Shown here: positions 19,800-28,424 of the stretch, piece after piece
Position numbering within the stretch: the first letter of the stretch is position 1
Layout: the number at the start of each line of letters is the position of its first letter
NCBI GenBank assembly: GCA_018716285.1
Contig: DVKD01000028.1
Coordinates: 1 to 64,000 of the forward strand
Source: Candidatus Merdivicinus faecavium
GTDB taxonomy: Bacteria > Bacillota > Clostridia > Oscillospirales > Ruminococcaceae
Direction of reading: 5' to 3'
DNA length: 64,000 nucleotides
Notes under the pieces: generated by a model
Seen by the model: only the letters and a program-made list of their open reading frames with translations
Told to the model about the DNA's origin: nothing
The model's database searches: none
Made by a program: the position numbers and the translations under genes

Positions 19800-20354
19800 C
19801 TATTCTGAAGGGCCCTCTTCGCCGGCATCCTCCCAGCAAAAGCGGGTGAGGCTGCCCTCCCGCTCCAGGTCCGGGTATCCCCACTGCCTGAGCGCCTCAT
19901 AGGCGGCGATGGCGACCGAGTTGGAGAGATTTAAGCTCCGCAGGGTCGGGCGCATCGGGATGCGGACGCAGGCGTCGGGGTGGTCGTGCAGCAGCTCCTC
20001 CGGCAATCCGGCGTCTTCCCGGCCGAAGACCAGGTATGCGCCGTCGGGGTACTGGGTGTCGGAGTGGGTTTTGCGGGCCTTGGTGGTAAAAAAATAAAAA
20101 GGGCCGCTGTTTTTTTCGGCAAAGTCCGCCCAGCAGTCGTAGTAGGTGATGTCGAGCAGGCGCCAGTAATCGAGCCCGGCCCGTTTGAGCTTTTTGTCGT
20201 CGACCGCAAAGCCCATCGGACGGACGATGTGCAGCCGCGCGCCGGTGACGGCGCAGGTGCGGGCGATGTTGCCGGTGTTCTGGGGGATCTGCGGTTCCAC
20301 CAAAACGAGATTGAGGGTCAAGGGCGGTTCCTCCTTTTCTTTACCAGTCCTCAT
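19800..20354 (-). CDS. trmL: tRNA (cytidine(34)-2'-O)-methyltransferase, SpoU family
   Basis: LNLVLVEPQIPQNTGNIARTCAVTGARLHIVRPMGF; RSLNLSNSVAIAAYEALRQ; exact start uncertain. Confidence 0.88.
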   Translation of the reverse strand: MRTGKEKEEPPLTLNLVLVEPQIPQNTGNIARTCAVTGARLHIVRPMGFAVDDKKLKRAGLDYWRLLDITYYDCWADFAEKNSGPFYFFTTKARKTHSDTQYPDGAYLVFGREDAGLPEELLHDHPDACVRIPMRPTLRSLNLSNSVAIAAYEALRQWGYPDLEREGSLTRFCWEDAGEEGPSE

Positions 20355-20513
20355 TTCTATTATAGCAAAAGGGAGGGCGATGAACAAGGGGATTTTGCGG
20401 CGAATTCACAATATTTTCACTTTTGCAGCCCCGCTCTTCTACTGCGGGCGTCTCACTGCGGCGGCATAAAGCGCCCCAAACAGGGCAGACTAGGAAGCGA
20501 GGAGGTGAAAAGA

Positions 20514-21236
20514 ATGGCGCTCATCGAAATGGAAAACATCTGCAAAACCTACCGTGCGGGCGAACACACCGTCGAGGCGCTGCGGGACGTCAGCCTTTCG
20601 GTGGAGGAGGGAGAGTTTGTCGCGGTCGTCGGCAGTTCCGGCTCGGGGAAATCGACCTTGATGAACCTGCTCGGCTGCCTCGACCTTCCCGATTCCGGCA
20701 GTTATTTCCTCGACGGAGTGGATATTCCCATCCAGGACGAGCCGGACCTCTGCCGGATCCGCAACCGCAAGATCGGCTTTATTTTCCAGCATTTCCACCT
20801 CATCCCCACCCTGACCGCCGCCGAGAACATCGAGCTGCCCCTCTCCTACCGCGGGATTCCCCGCGCCGAGCGCAAACGCCTCGCCGCCGAAGCGCTGGAC
20901 AAGATGGGGCTTTTATCCCGGGCTTCCCACCGCCCGGCGCAGCTTTCGGGCGGGCAGCAGCAGCGGGTCGCCATCGCAAGGGCCATCGCCGCGCGCCCTC
21001 CCCTGATCCTTGCGGACGAGCCCACCGGAAACCTCGACTCCGCCACCGGCCGGGAGGTGATGGACACCCTGCTCGCCCTAAACGGGGAAGGCCACACCAT
21101 CATCCTCATCACCCATGACCCCGGCGTCGCCGCGATGGCGGGGCGCATCGTCCGAATTCAGGACGGGCGGATGGAAAATCCGCCGGAATCCCGTCAAATC
21201 TACATCCCCGCACCTTCCTGCCTGTCCCGGCAATAG
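20514..21236 (+). CDS. ABC transporter ATP-binding protein (MacB/LolD-type)
   Basis: [44 protein letters not shown]. Confidence 0.93.
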   Translation: MALIEMENICKTYRAGEHTVEALRDVSLSVEEGEFVAVVGSSGSGKSTLMNLLGCLDLPDSGSYFLDGVDIPIQDEPDLCRIRNRKIGFIFQHFHLIPTLTAAENIELPLSYRGIPRAERKRLAAEALDKMGLLSRASHRPAQLSGGQQQRVAIARAIAARPPLILADEPTGNLDSATGREVMDTLLALNGEGHTIILITHDPGVAAMAGRIVRIQDGRMENPPESRQIYIPAPSCLSRQ

Positions 21237-21285
21237 GATAGACCAGGGGAACCCATCCCAAGCAGCCCCGAAAGGAGAGACCTCC

Positions 21286-21648
21286 ATGTCAGTCAAGCGA
21301 GGCGAAATCTACTACGCCGATTTGAGCCCGGTCGTCGGATCGGAGCAGGGCGGCGTCCGCCCTGTCCTCATTGTCCAAAACGACGTCGGAAACCGGTACA
21401 GCCCCACCGTGATTGCGGCGGCCATCACCAGCCAGCACGGCAAGGCCGACCTCCCCACCCACATCCCGCTCGACGCCAAGGCCTGCGGGCTTGCCAGGAA
21501 CTCCATCGTCCTCCTCGAGCAGGTGCGCACCCTTGACAAGCGCCGTCTCAAGGAAAAGATGGGCGAAATCCCCGCCGAAACGATGCAGTCGGTGGACTCC
21601 GCCCTCTCCATCAGCTTTGGGCTTGTCCCGCGAAAACGCCCTACTTAA
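21286..21648 (+). CDS. ndoA: MazF/PemK-type endoribonuclease (EndoA/NdoA-like)
   Basis: MSVKRGEIYYADLSPVVGSEQGGVRPVLIVQNDVGN...LLEQVRTLDKRRL. Confidence 0.93.
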   Translation: MSVKRGEIYYADLSPVVGSEQGGVRPVLIVQNDVGNRYSPTVIAAAITSQHGKADLPTHIPLDAKACGLARNSIVLLEQVRTLDKRRLKEKMGEIPAETMQSVDSALSISFGLVPRKRPT

Positions 21649-21652
21649 GCAC

Positions 21653-21678
21653 AAAAACCGCCCTATAGGGCGGTTTTT
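21653..21678. terminator. Bidirectional intrinsic terminator
   Basis: Perfect AAAAACCGCCC TATA GGGCGGTTTTT. Confidence 0.88.
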
Positions 21679-21775
21679 GCAGGAATGGAAGCGCTATCCC
21701 TTCGTTATGCGTTGTAATTCTCTGTTTCAGAGACAGCCCAGATTCCCCTCCGGCTTTCGGAAGCAAACGGAAGCA

Positions 21776-24178
21776 TTATTCTTCCGTGACAGTAAGAGTG
21801 GCGGTTGCGGTAGCGAGGACCGTATCGCTGCTGCTCACATCGACCAGATCGACCTGAACCGTGTAACTGCCGGCAGCATCCGAAACAATGTAAAAGTTTG
21901 TCGTCGCATCCGCCAAAACAAATCCGCCGCTGGGGCCCCACTGGCCGGCTTTCACAACATCATAGTAATTGCCGGAAGTATCCTGGGCAATCAGCTGAAG
22001 GTTATCAGCGTTGCCGCTTGTAACGGAAACCTTAAACAGAACCGCGCCATAATCCTTGCTGCCCTTCTTGAGAGAAGCGCTGACAGAGGTCAAGTCCCCC
22101 GGATTAAAGTCACTCACAAGCCCGGTCCCGTCCGTTGCAAAGAGACGTTCGGCCTTCGAAACCGTTGCTGTGCCGTCCATAATAATGGCCGGAGCAGTCT
22201 CTTCATCGCCGTCCCCATCAGGCTCTTCATAGCCGGGCTGGTTCTCCTCGTTCAGGAAGAAATAGGTCTGCTTATTGCCATTTCCCGTGTTATCGACGCG
22301 GGTCAGAGCCTCCGCCCCGTTGACCGTGCCGCCGAGGGCGCCCTCTGCGTTTACATCGATCCAGATAGTGGGGTTGGCAGCGGATTCGCTGCTGTTCTTC
22401 AAGGCAGCGCCGCTCACATTCAGCACGCCCTGCTCTGCCAGGCCGGAACCCTGGCTGACCTCGATGCCGCCGTACTCATTGCCGGAAACATCGATCGCGC
22501 CTTTCAGCGTGACTGCCGCGCCGTTGACCAGAAGCCCTGCGTCAGAGCTGTTTGCAGAGACGTTCTCCAGCGTGACGCCCTGAGAGTCATACACCTGGAT
22601 GGCGTAATGGCCCTGCCAGGAAGGAGCGCCCACTTCGCCTTCGGAATCGCCTGCTACAGTCAGATCCTTCAGGGAAACGCTGTCTGCCTGGACAACACGC
22701 AGGACATTGCCCTTTCCGGGCGCAGACAGGGTGTGCCGCTTGCCGTCGATGGCGACTTTCCGAGTGATCTCAACGGTATCGCTGAGTTCAATGTTGTCGC
22801 CGAAGATGATCTCCGTGTAAGCGGCGTTGCCCAGGGCAGCTTTCAGCTGTTCTTCCGTCGTGACCGTGATGGAAGTGTCGACCTTAGCGGTAGCCGTAAT
22901 CTCAACGCCGCGGTAGGTGAAGGAAAGGCTCGCCTCCTTGCCAGCCAACACGGCCTCAGCCAAATCAGCTGTAATGGCGGAAACCAGGGTCCTGCCCTCG
23001 GCGTCTACCCAGTTGCTGCCCGCAAGCCCCTTATCTTCATCCCAGGTATACACGGCTTCGCCGTACACGATCTGCGCGCCTTCGGATTCTTCGTCAGAGC
23101 GGTAGATCGCGCCCAGGAAACGGGCTAGGTCAGCGACGATCGGATTCGTGCCCGCACCGGAACCAGCCAGATCATCCGGCGTGTAGGTATAGGTAATCTC
23201 CGTGCCATCGATCGCCGCAGTACCGGCGGGGGTGTAGCCGTCCTCGTACTCGTATTTAACTGCAGCCTGCAGAACCGCTTCCACCTTCTCCTCAATCGTA
23301 GGCTCTTCCGGGGTAGTCGTAGAGCCGCCGCCAGAACCGCCGGAGCCGCCGCCGGAGGGGACTTTCTCAGGGGTAGTGGCGGAAATGGAGCCATTTTCCG
23401 AGGTCGTGTAGGCAACATCCGCCTGGGGTGCTCTGCCCACAGCCGTGCCATCGTCGTCAAAGACGTATGTCTGGCCGTCGATGCTGACCGTGCCGGTCTT
23501 CATCGAACCGTCGCCGCTGTCGCCGAAGTAGTAAGTCTCACCGTCGATCTGGACGACGCCGCTCTGCATTGCGCCGCTTCCATTCGCAAAGTAGGTCTTT
23601 CCGCCTGCCGTGAAGAAGCCGGTCTGCATCACGCCGGAGGGGTCCATGTAATACCAAGTATTGCCAATGTGCCGCCAATTGGCTGCCATCGCGCCCCAGG
23701 AATCGAGGTAGTACCAATTTCCGCTGCTCTGAAGCCAGCCGGTGGTCATGCCGCCCCAATTCTGGAGGTGGTACCAGGTGTCATTGACCATTTTCCAGCC
23801 GGTCGCCATATCGCCGGACTGATTCAGGTAGTACCAGGTCCCATTGACCTTCTGCCAGCCGGTCGCCATGTCGCCGGACTGATTCAGGTAATACCAGGTC
23901 CCGTTGAGCTGCTTCCAGCCGGTCGCCATGTCGCCGGACTGATTCAGGTAATACCAGGTCCCGTTGACCTTCTGCCAGCCGGTCTTCATATTGCCTCTGG
24001 TATCAAAGTAATACCATTTGCCGCCGATGCTTCTCCAGCCGGTCGCTTTTGTGCCATTTTCCGTCCAGCTCCAAATGCCGGACGCATCCTTCTGCCAGGC
24101 GGCAGCGGCCGTCATGGGGGCGGAAAGTGCGAATGCCGCCGCCAGAAGGCTTGCAAGGATCTTTTTACTCATTGCCAT
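21776..24178 (-). CDS. Secreted surface protein with cell-wall/choline-binding repeats and predicted beta-helix region
   Basis: Signal peptide MAMSKKILASLLAAAFALSAPMTAAAA; tandem GTWYYLNQSGDMATGWK repeats; GGGSGGSGGGS linker; beta-helix-like IIFGDNIELSDTVEITRKVAIDGKRHTLSA. Confidence 0.85.
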   Translation of the reverse strand: MAMSKKILASLLAAAFALSAPMTAAAAWQKDASGIWSWTENGTKATGWRSIGGKWYYFDTRGNMKTGWQKVNGTWYYLNQSGDMATGWKQLNGTWYYLNQSGDMATGWQKVNGTWYYLNQSGDMATGWKMVNDTWYHLQNWGGMTTGWLQSSGNWYYLDSWGAMAANWRHIGNTWYYMDPSGVMQTGFFTAGGKTYFANGSGAMQSGVVQIDGETYYFGDSGDGSMKTGTVSIDGQTYVFDDDGTAVGRAPQADVAYTTSENGSISATTPEKVPSGGGSGGSGGGSTTTPEEPTIEEKVEAVLQAAVKYEYEDGYTPAGTAAIDGTEITYTYTPDDLAGSGAGTNPIVADLARFLGAIYRSDEESEGAQIVYGEAVYTWDEDKGLAGSNWVDAEGRTLVSAITADLAEAVLAGKEASLSFTYRGVEITATAKVDTSITVTTEEQLKAALGNAAYTEIIFGDNIELSDTVEITRKVAIDGKRHTLSAPGKGNVLRVVQADSVSLKDLTVAGDSEGEVGAPSWQGHYAIQVYDSQGVTLENVSANSSDAGLLVNGAAVTLKGAIDVSGNEYGGIEVSQGSGLAEQGVLNVSGAALKNSSESAANPTIWIDVNAEGALGGTVNGAEALTRVDNTGNGNKQTYFFLNEENQPGYEEPDGDGDEETAPAIIMDGTATVSKAERLFATDGTGLVSDFNPGDLTSVSASLKKGSKDYGAVLFKVSVTSGNADNLQLIAQDTSGNYYDVVKAGQWGPSGGFVLADATTNFYIVSDAAGSYTVQVDLVDVSSSDTVLATATATLTVTEE

Positions 24179-24239
24179 GATCGTTCTCCTATACCATCCA
24201 TATTTGTGGCAGCCTGCCACAGGGTACGAGCTTAGTATA

Positions 24240-24425
24240 GCATACAGGAACCGGATTTGCAAGGATATTCAATTACAAATATAAGACTTAATTACAAATA
24301 AATATTGTATATATATTACAATCAATGGATTTCTAATCCATATTTTTATAACTTAAATTTTGATAATCCGTGTTTTATGTGCAAAATAAGCCCGCTATAA
24401 ATTGCATATTTTTTGCATCAAATAC
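24240..24425 (-). promoter_or_regulatory. Strikingly AT-rich upstream region of the surface-protein gene with two inverted repeats
   Basis: ATTGTA TATATAT TACAAT (24304-24322); ATGGATT TCT AATCCAT (24325-24341); surrounding sequence almost entirely A/T. Confidence 0.6.
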
Positions 24426-24441
24426 AAATAAAGGCAAAAAA

Positions 24442-24467
24442 CAACCGTCCCGCAGATGGGACGGTTG
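24442..24467. terminator. Bidirectional terminator
   Basis: CAACCGTCCC GCAGAT GGGACGGTTG, flanked by AAAAA and CTTTTT. Confidence 0.8.
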
Positions 24468-24488
24468 CTTTTTGCCGGAACAAGCGTG

Positions 24489-24659
24489 TTATTCGGCCTG
24501 AGGAGCGCCGACAGGGCAGACGTTGGAGCAGTTGCCGCAGTCGATGCAGGTAGCCGCATCGATGACGTACTTGCCGTCGCCTTCGGAGATCGCGCTGACG
24601 GGGCACTCGCTTGCGCAGGCGCCGCAGCTGATGCACTCATCGCTGATTACATATGCCAT
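24489..24659 (-). CDS. 2[4Fe-4S] ferredoxin (56 aa, below the ORF-track cutoff)
   Basis: MAYVISDECISCGACASECPVSAISEGDGKYVIDAATCIDCGNCSNVCPVGAPQAE. Confidence 0.97.
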   Translation of the reverse strand: MAYVISDECISCGACASECPVSAISEGDGKYVIDAATCIDCGNCSNVCPVGAPQAE

Positions 24660-24794
24660 AGGTTTTACACCTCCTTATCCTTCTTGCTTATTATTGTACC
24701 ATATTTTCGCTAAAAATCAAGGTCTGAGGCAAAATTTCCCCAGAGCGCAGTGGAAAGCCGGCCAAACTCCGGTTTGACGGTTTTCAGCCACGCG

Positions 24795-25661
24795 CTAATC
24801 CTCCAACTCTTCGAGCTCCTTTTTCTCCTGCCGCCCGCCTTTGGAGGAAGGTTCGCGGAGAATCTTGACGTCGCGGCGGTTGTAGTCGTTGGGCGCGGCG
24901 TCCGGCCGGCTGTCGAGCTGGACCTTGAGCGCGCCGGTGAGGAGGTTGCTGTCGACTACCACGCCGCGGCCGTCCGGGGTCTGGACGACAGCGCCGTTTT
25001 TGGGGGTGATCTTCAAAAGGGACTCGTAAGCATCCTGCTCGTATTTGAGGCAGCACATGAGCCGCCCGCAGGTGCCCGAGATCTTGGTCGGGTTGAGGGA
25101 GAGCCCCTGTTCCTTGGCCATCTTGATGGAGACGGGCTGGAAATCGCTCAAAAAGCTCGAGCAGCAGAAGGGCCGCCCGCAGATGCCGAGCCCCCCCAGC
25201 ATCTTCGCCTCGTCCCGGACGCCGATCTGGCGCAGCTCGATGCGGGTGCGGAAGACGCCGGCCAGGTCCTTGACAAGCTCGCGGAAATCGATGCGGCCGT
25301 CGGCGGTGAAATAAAAGAGGATCTTGTTGTTGTCAAAGGTATATTCAACGTCCACCAGGTTCATCTTGAGCTTGTGGCGGGCGATTTTTTCCTCGCAGAT
25401 GCGGAAGGCCTCCCGTTCGCGGCGGGCGTTCTCCTCGAGCTGGGCAAGGTCGCGCTCGGTGGCGACGCGGAGGATGGGCTTCAAAGGGGCGACGATGCGG
25501 TCATCCTCGACCATCCGGTTGGAGATTGCCACCGTGCCGCATTCCACCCCGCGGGCGGTTTCGACGATCACCTTCTGCCCGACCGTCAGTTTTTTCCCGT
25601 CGGGCGAAAAGTAATAGGTTTTTCCTGTATTTTGAAAGCGTACGCCAATAATCTCGGTCAT
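24795..25661 (-). CDS. ricT: PSP1 domain protein RicT (YaaT)
   Basis: GTCGRLMCCLKYEQDAYE; GICGRPFCCSSFL; next to holB. Confidence 0.92.
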   Translation of the reverse strand: MTEIIGVRFQNTGKTYYFSPDGKKLTVGQKVIVETARGVECGTVAISNRMVEDDRIVAPLKPILRVATERDLAQLEENARREREAFRICEEKIARHKLKMNLVDVEYTFDNNKILFYFTADGRIDFRELVKDLAGVFRTRIELRQIGVRDEAKMLGGLGICGRPFCCSSFLSDFQPVSIKMAKEQGLSLNPTKISGTCGRLMCCLKYEQDAYESLLKITPKNGAVVQTPDGRGVVVDSNLLTGALKVQLDSRPDAAPNDYNRRDVKILREPSSKGGRQEKKELEELED

Positions 25662-25736
25662 AATCTGATACCTTTCTATCATAAGGGGCAGCAGCCACAG
25701 GCGGCATCCCCGGGGATTTCATGCGGATAAAGGGGG

Positions 25737-26717
25737 TCAGCCCTGCGTCTCCATGACGGTTTTCAGCCTGGCCCCGAAAAGTGCGGCGGTCAAAGCGGCG
25801 TTCCCGTTGAAGAAAAGGGCGGTCCGCACCGCGTCGATCTCGTCGTGGAGGGCGGCGGCCTGGAGCGGCGAGATGCGGCGGGAAAGCTCCGCGGCTTCGG
25901 GGTCCTCGCGCTCGGCAAAGGGGCAGACCGCAACCCGCCCGAGGATGCCGTCAAAGTCGGAAAGCAGCCGGGAAAAGCCGCTCCGGTCGCCGTCAAAGGG
26001 GGCGAGCGCCTCGAGGATGTCGTATTCCCGGCGGCTGGTCAGCGCCCGCGCGAGGGAGAGCGCCTGCCCGTATCCCCGCTGGACGGCGGGATCCTCGAGG
26101 AAGGCGCGGCTCCTGCCGAGGTTTCCGTTCCCATAAAGAAGGGCCTGCCGCCGCTCCTCCGGGCCGGACGCGGGAAAATGCGCCGCGATCCATTCCTCCG
26201 CCTCGGCGGCCGGCACCGCGAAGAGCTCGATGCCGGTGCAGCGGGAAAGGATGGTTTCCGGGACCATCCGCTCGTTATTTGCGGTCAGGAGGAAGACGGC
26301 GTAGGACGGCGGCTCCTCGAGCACCTTTAAGAGGGCGTTGGCGGCGGGGGCGTTCATCGTCTCGCAGTTTTCGATGAGGACGACCCGCCGGTCCGCCTCG
26401 TTTGGGCGGATGTAAATCTCCTCGCGCAGGGCGCGGATCTGGTCGACGACGAGGAAAGCCTTATCCGCCGGCTTGCGCAGGACGGTATAGTCCGGGTGCG
26501 CGCCCTTTTCAAATTTTCTGCACGCAACACAGCGGCCGCAGGGTCTTTCCTCCCCGCCGCCGCACAACAGCGCCTGTGCAAATATCCCGGCCAGCGTCCG
26601 CTTGCCCGTTCCCTCGGAACCGTAGAAAAGGTAAGCGTGCCCGGTCCGCCGGCCGCCCGCCGCCGCCCGCAGGAGGCTGACGGCGGCGGGATTTCCGCGA
26701 AATGAATCAAAGCCCAT
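25737..26717 (-). CDS. holB: DNA polymerase III subunit delta'
   Basis: HAYLFYGSEGTGKRTLAGIFAQALLC; PCGRCVACRKFEKGAHPDY; NALLKVLEEPP. Confidence 0.92.
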   Translation of the reverse strand: MGFDSFRGNPAAVSLLRAAAGGRRTGHAYLFYGSEGTGKRTLAGIFAQALLCGGGEERPCGRCVACRKFEKGAHPDYTVLRKPADKAFLVVDQIRALREEIYIRPNEADRRVVLIENCETMNAPAANALLKVLEEPPSYAVFLLTANNERMVPETILSRCTGIELFAVPAAEAEEWIAAHFPASGPEERRQALLYGNGNLGRSRAFLEDPAVQRGYGQALSLARALTSRREYDILEALAPFDGDRSGFSRLLSDFDGILGRVAVCPFAEREDPEAAELSRRISPLQAAALHDEIDAVRTALFFNGNAALTAALFGARLKTVMETQG

Positions 26718-27040
26718 TAAAGCTTTTCAAAGCGCTGGACGTCGGTCACGATGATGGTCGCGCCGCCCACCGTCACTTCGACCGGGAAGGGGCTGTAGGA
26801 GCCGAGCCCGTATCCGGCAGAGGAAGAAACCATCTGCTTGCGCTTCTTGGAGTGGTCGGCAATGATGCTGATAACCCGGTCGACATTCTCATCCTCGGTA
26901 CAGATGAGGAAGGTCGTGTTGCCAGCCATCAGGAAACCACCGGTGGAGGCGAGCTTGGTGGCAAAGAAGCCGTTCTGGGTCAAGGCGCCGGAGACGGAAG
27001 AGCTGTCATCGCTGCTGACGATTGCGTAAATCAATTTCAT
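26717..27040 (-). CDS. darA: Cyclic-di-AMP receptor, PII-like (DarA/PstA/YaaQ)
   Basis: MKLIYAIVSSDDSSSVSGALTQNGFFATKLASTGGFLMAGNTTFLICTEDENVD. Confidence 0.93.
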   Translation of the reverse strand: MKLIYAIVSSDDSSSVSGALTQNGFFATKLASTGGFLMAGNTTFLICTEDENVDRVISIIADHSKKRKQMVSSSAGYGLGSYSPFPVEVTVGGATIIVTDVQRFEKL

Positions 27041-27068
27041 GTCGGGGACCTCCTTTTGAGCTATATTT

Positions 27069-28424
27069 CTATTTTACCACTTTTAAGAAAAAAATGCCAC
27101 TGTTTTTCAGAAGTTTTTTTTCGTTTTCCCCAATGATTTCTCCCGCGGCGACGATGGGGACGGCGGGCGGACAGGTGATCTTTGTCTCGGCGGCGATCCG
27201 GCCGGCCGCCGCGTCGATCCCGACCCGCTCCCAGGGGGAAAACGCGGCCTCGCGCAGGCTCATCGCCGCCCGCGGGCGGATGGAAAGGGCGGGGTACGGA
27301 ATCGGGGGCGCGGGGGAGAAGCCTGCGAAGGCCTTCTCCAGCCGTCGGCAGTCCGCGTCCGGCGTGCAGGGAGAGAACATCAAAACGATCTTCCCCCCGC
27401 CGCAGAACTCCGGCTCGATCCCGTTTTTCCGCAGCAGGGCGGCGATCTCCTCATGGGAAAATCCGCAGCGCCGGCAGTCGATGGCGATCTTCGCCGGGTC
27501 TGAACATCCCGGGTGGAGGAAGACGCCCTTTTCCCGGAGGGAGGCGGCTGCCCGGGCCGTCCTGGCCGCCATCCGGGCGAATTCCTCCCGCGCCGGCCCG
27601 GCGAGCCAGCGGTTGCACAGGTCGAGGGAGGCGAGGATGAGATAGGAGGGGCTGGTCGAGCCGAAGAGGGCCATATCGGCCTTGAGCTGCTCCTTCGGAA
27701 CTTTGCCCGCGCTGTGGAGGTATCCCCCGCCGGTCAGGACGGGGAGGGTCTTGTGGGCGCTGTCGCAGCAGAGGTCGGCCCCCAGCGTCATCGGGTGGCG
27801 GTCCTTTGGCAGGAATCGGAGATGCGCCCCGTGGGCGTTGTCGACGAGGAGCATCCCGCCGCGGGCGTGGACCTCCTCTGCAATGGCGGCGATGTCCGCG
27901 GCTGCGCCGTAATAGTCGGGGCTGGTGAGATAAACGCTGCGGATCTCCGGGTCGGCGTCCATCGCGGCCGCCACATCCGCCGCCGTCACTGTCCGGGCGA
28001 GGCCGCTCTCCCCGTCATAGGGCGGGCAGAGCCAGCAGGGCTGCCAGTCCAGGAGGATGCAGGCGTTTAAAAAGGCGAGGTGGCAGTTGCGCGCCGCGAG
28101 GATCTTCCCCCCGAAGCGGCGGGCCGCCCGCACCATCGCGAGGATGGAGAGGGTCGAGCCGCCCGCCGAATAGCAGGTGGACGCCGCCCCGAACAGTCCG
28201 GCGGCAATCTCCTCCGATTCCCCGATGATCCCCTCCGCCTCGTAGAGGGCGTCCGCCCCGCGGATCTCGGTGATGTCTAAGGGGAAGGGCAGCTCGTCAA
28301 AGCCCGGCACAGCGGGGGGGTTCCCCTTGTGGCCGGGCATATGGAGGCGGGAAGTCCCGCTTGCGCGGTATTCCCGCAGAAAGTCAAGGATGGGGGTAGC
28401 CGGAACGGCGGCGGGCAGCGTCAT
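27069..28424 (-). CDS. Orn/Lys/Arg decarboxylase family (YaaO-like)
   Basis: RLHMPGHKGNPP; DITEIRGADALYEAEGII; DLCCDSAHKTLPVLTGGGYLH. Confidence 0.9.
   Translation of the reverse strand: MTLPAAVPATPILDFLREYRASGTSRLHMPGHKGNPPAVPGFDELPFPLDITEIRGADALYEAEGIIGESEEIAAGLFGAASTCYSAGGSTLSILAMVRAARRFGGKILAARNCHLAFLNACILLDWQPCWLCPPYDGESGLARTVTAADVAAAMDADPEIRSVYLTSPDYYGAAADIAAIAEEVHARGGMLLVDNAHGAHLRFLPKDRHPMTLGADLCCDSAHKTLPVLTGGGYLHSAGKVPKEQLKADMALFGSTSPSYLILASLDLCNRWLAGPAREEFARMAARTARAAASLREKGVFLHPGCSDPAKIAIDCRRCGFSHEEIAALLRKNGIEPEFCGGGKIVLMFSPCTPDADCRRLEKAFAGFSPAPPIPYPALSIRPRAAMSLREAAFSPWERVGIDAAAGRIAAETKITCPPAVPIVAAGEIIGENEKKLLKNSGIFFLKVVK

Noticed and set aside
23810-24000. Regularly spaced ~60-bp DNA repeats resembling a CRISPR array
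   Set aside because: In-frame coding repeats of the choline/cell-wall-binding domain; no spacer diversity, no cas genes.
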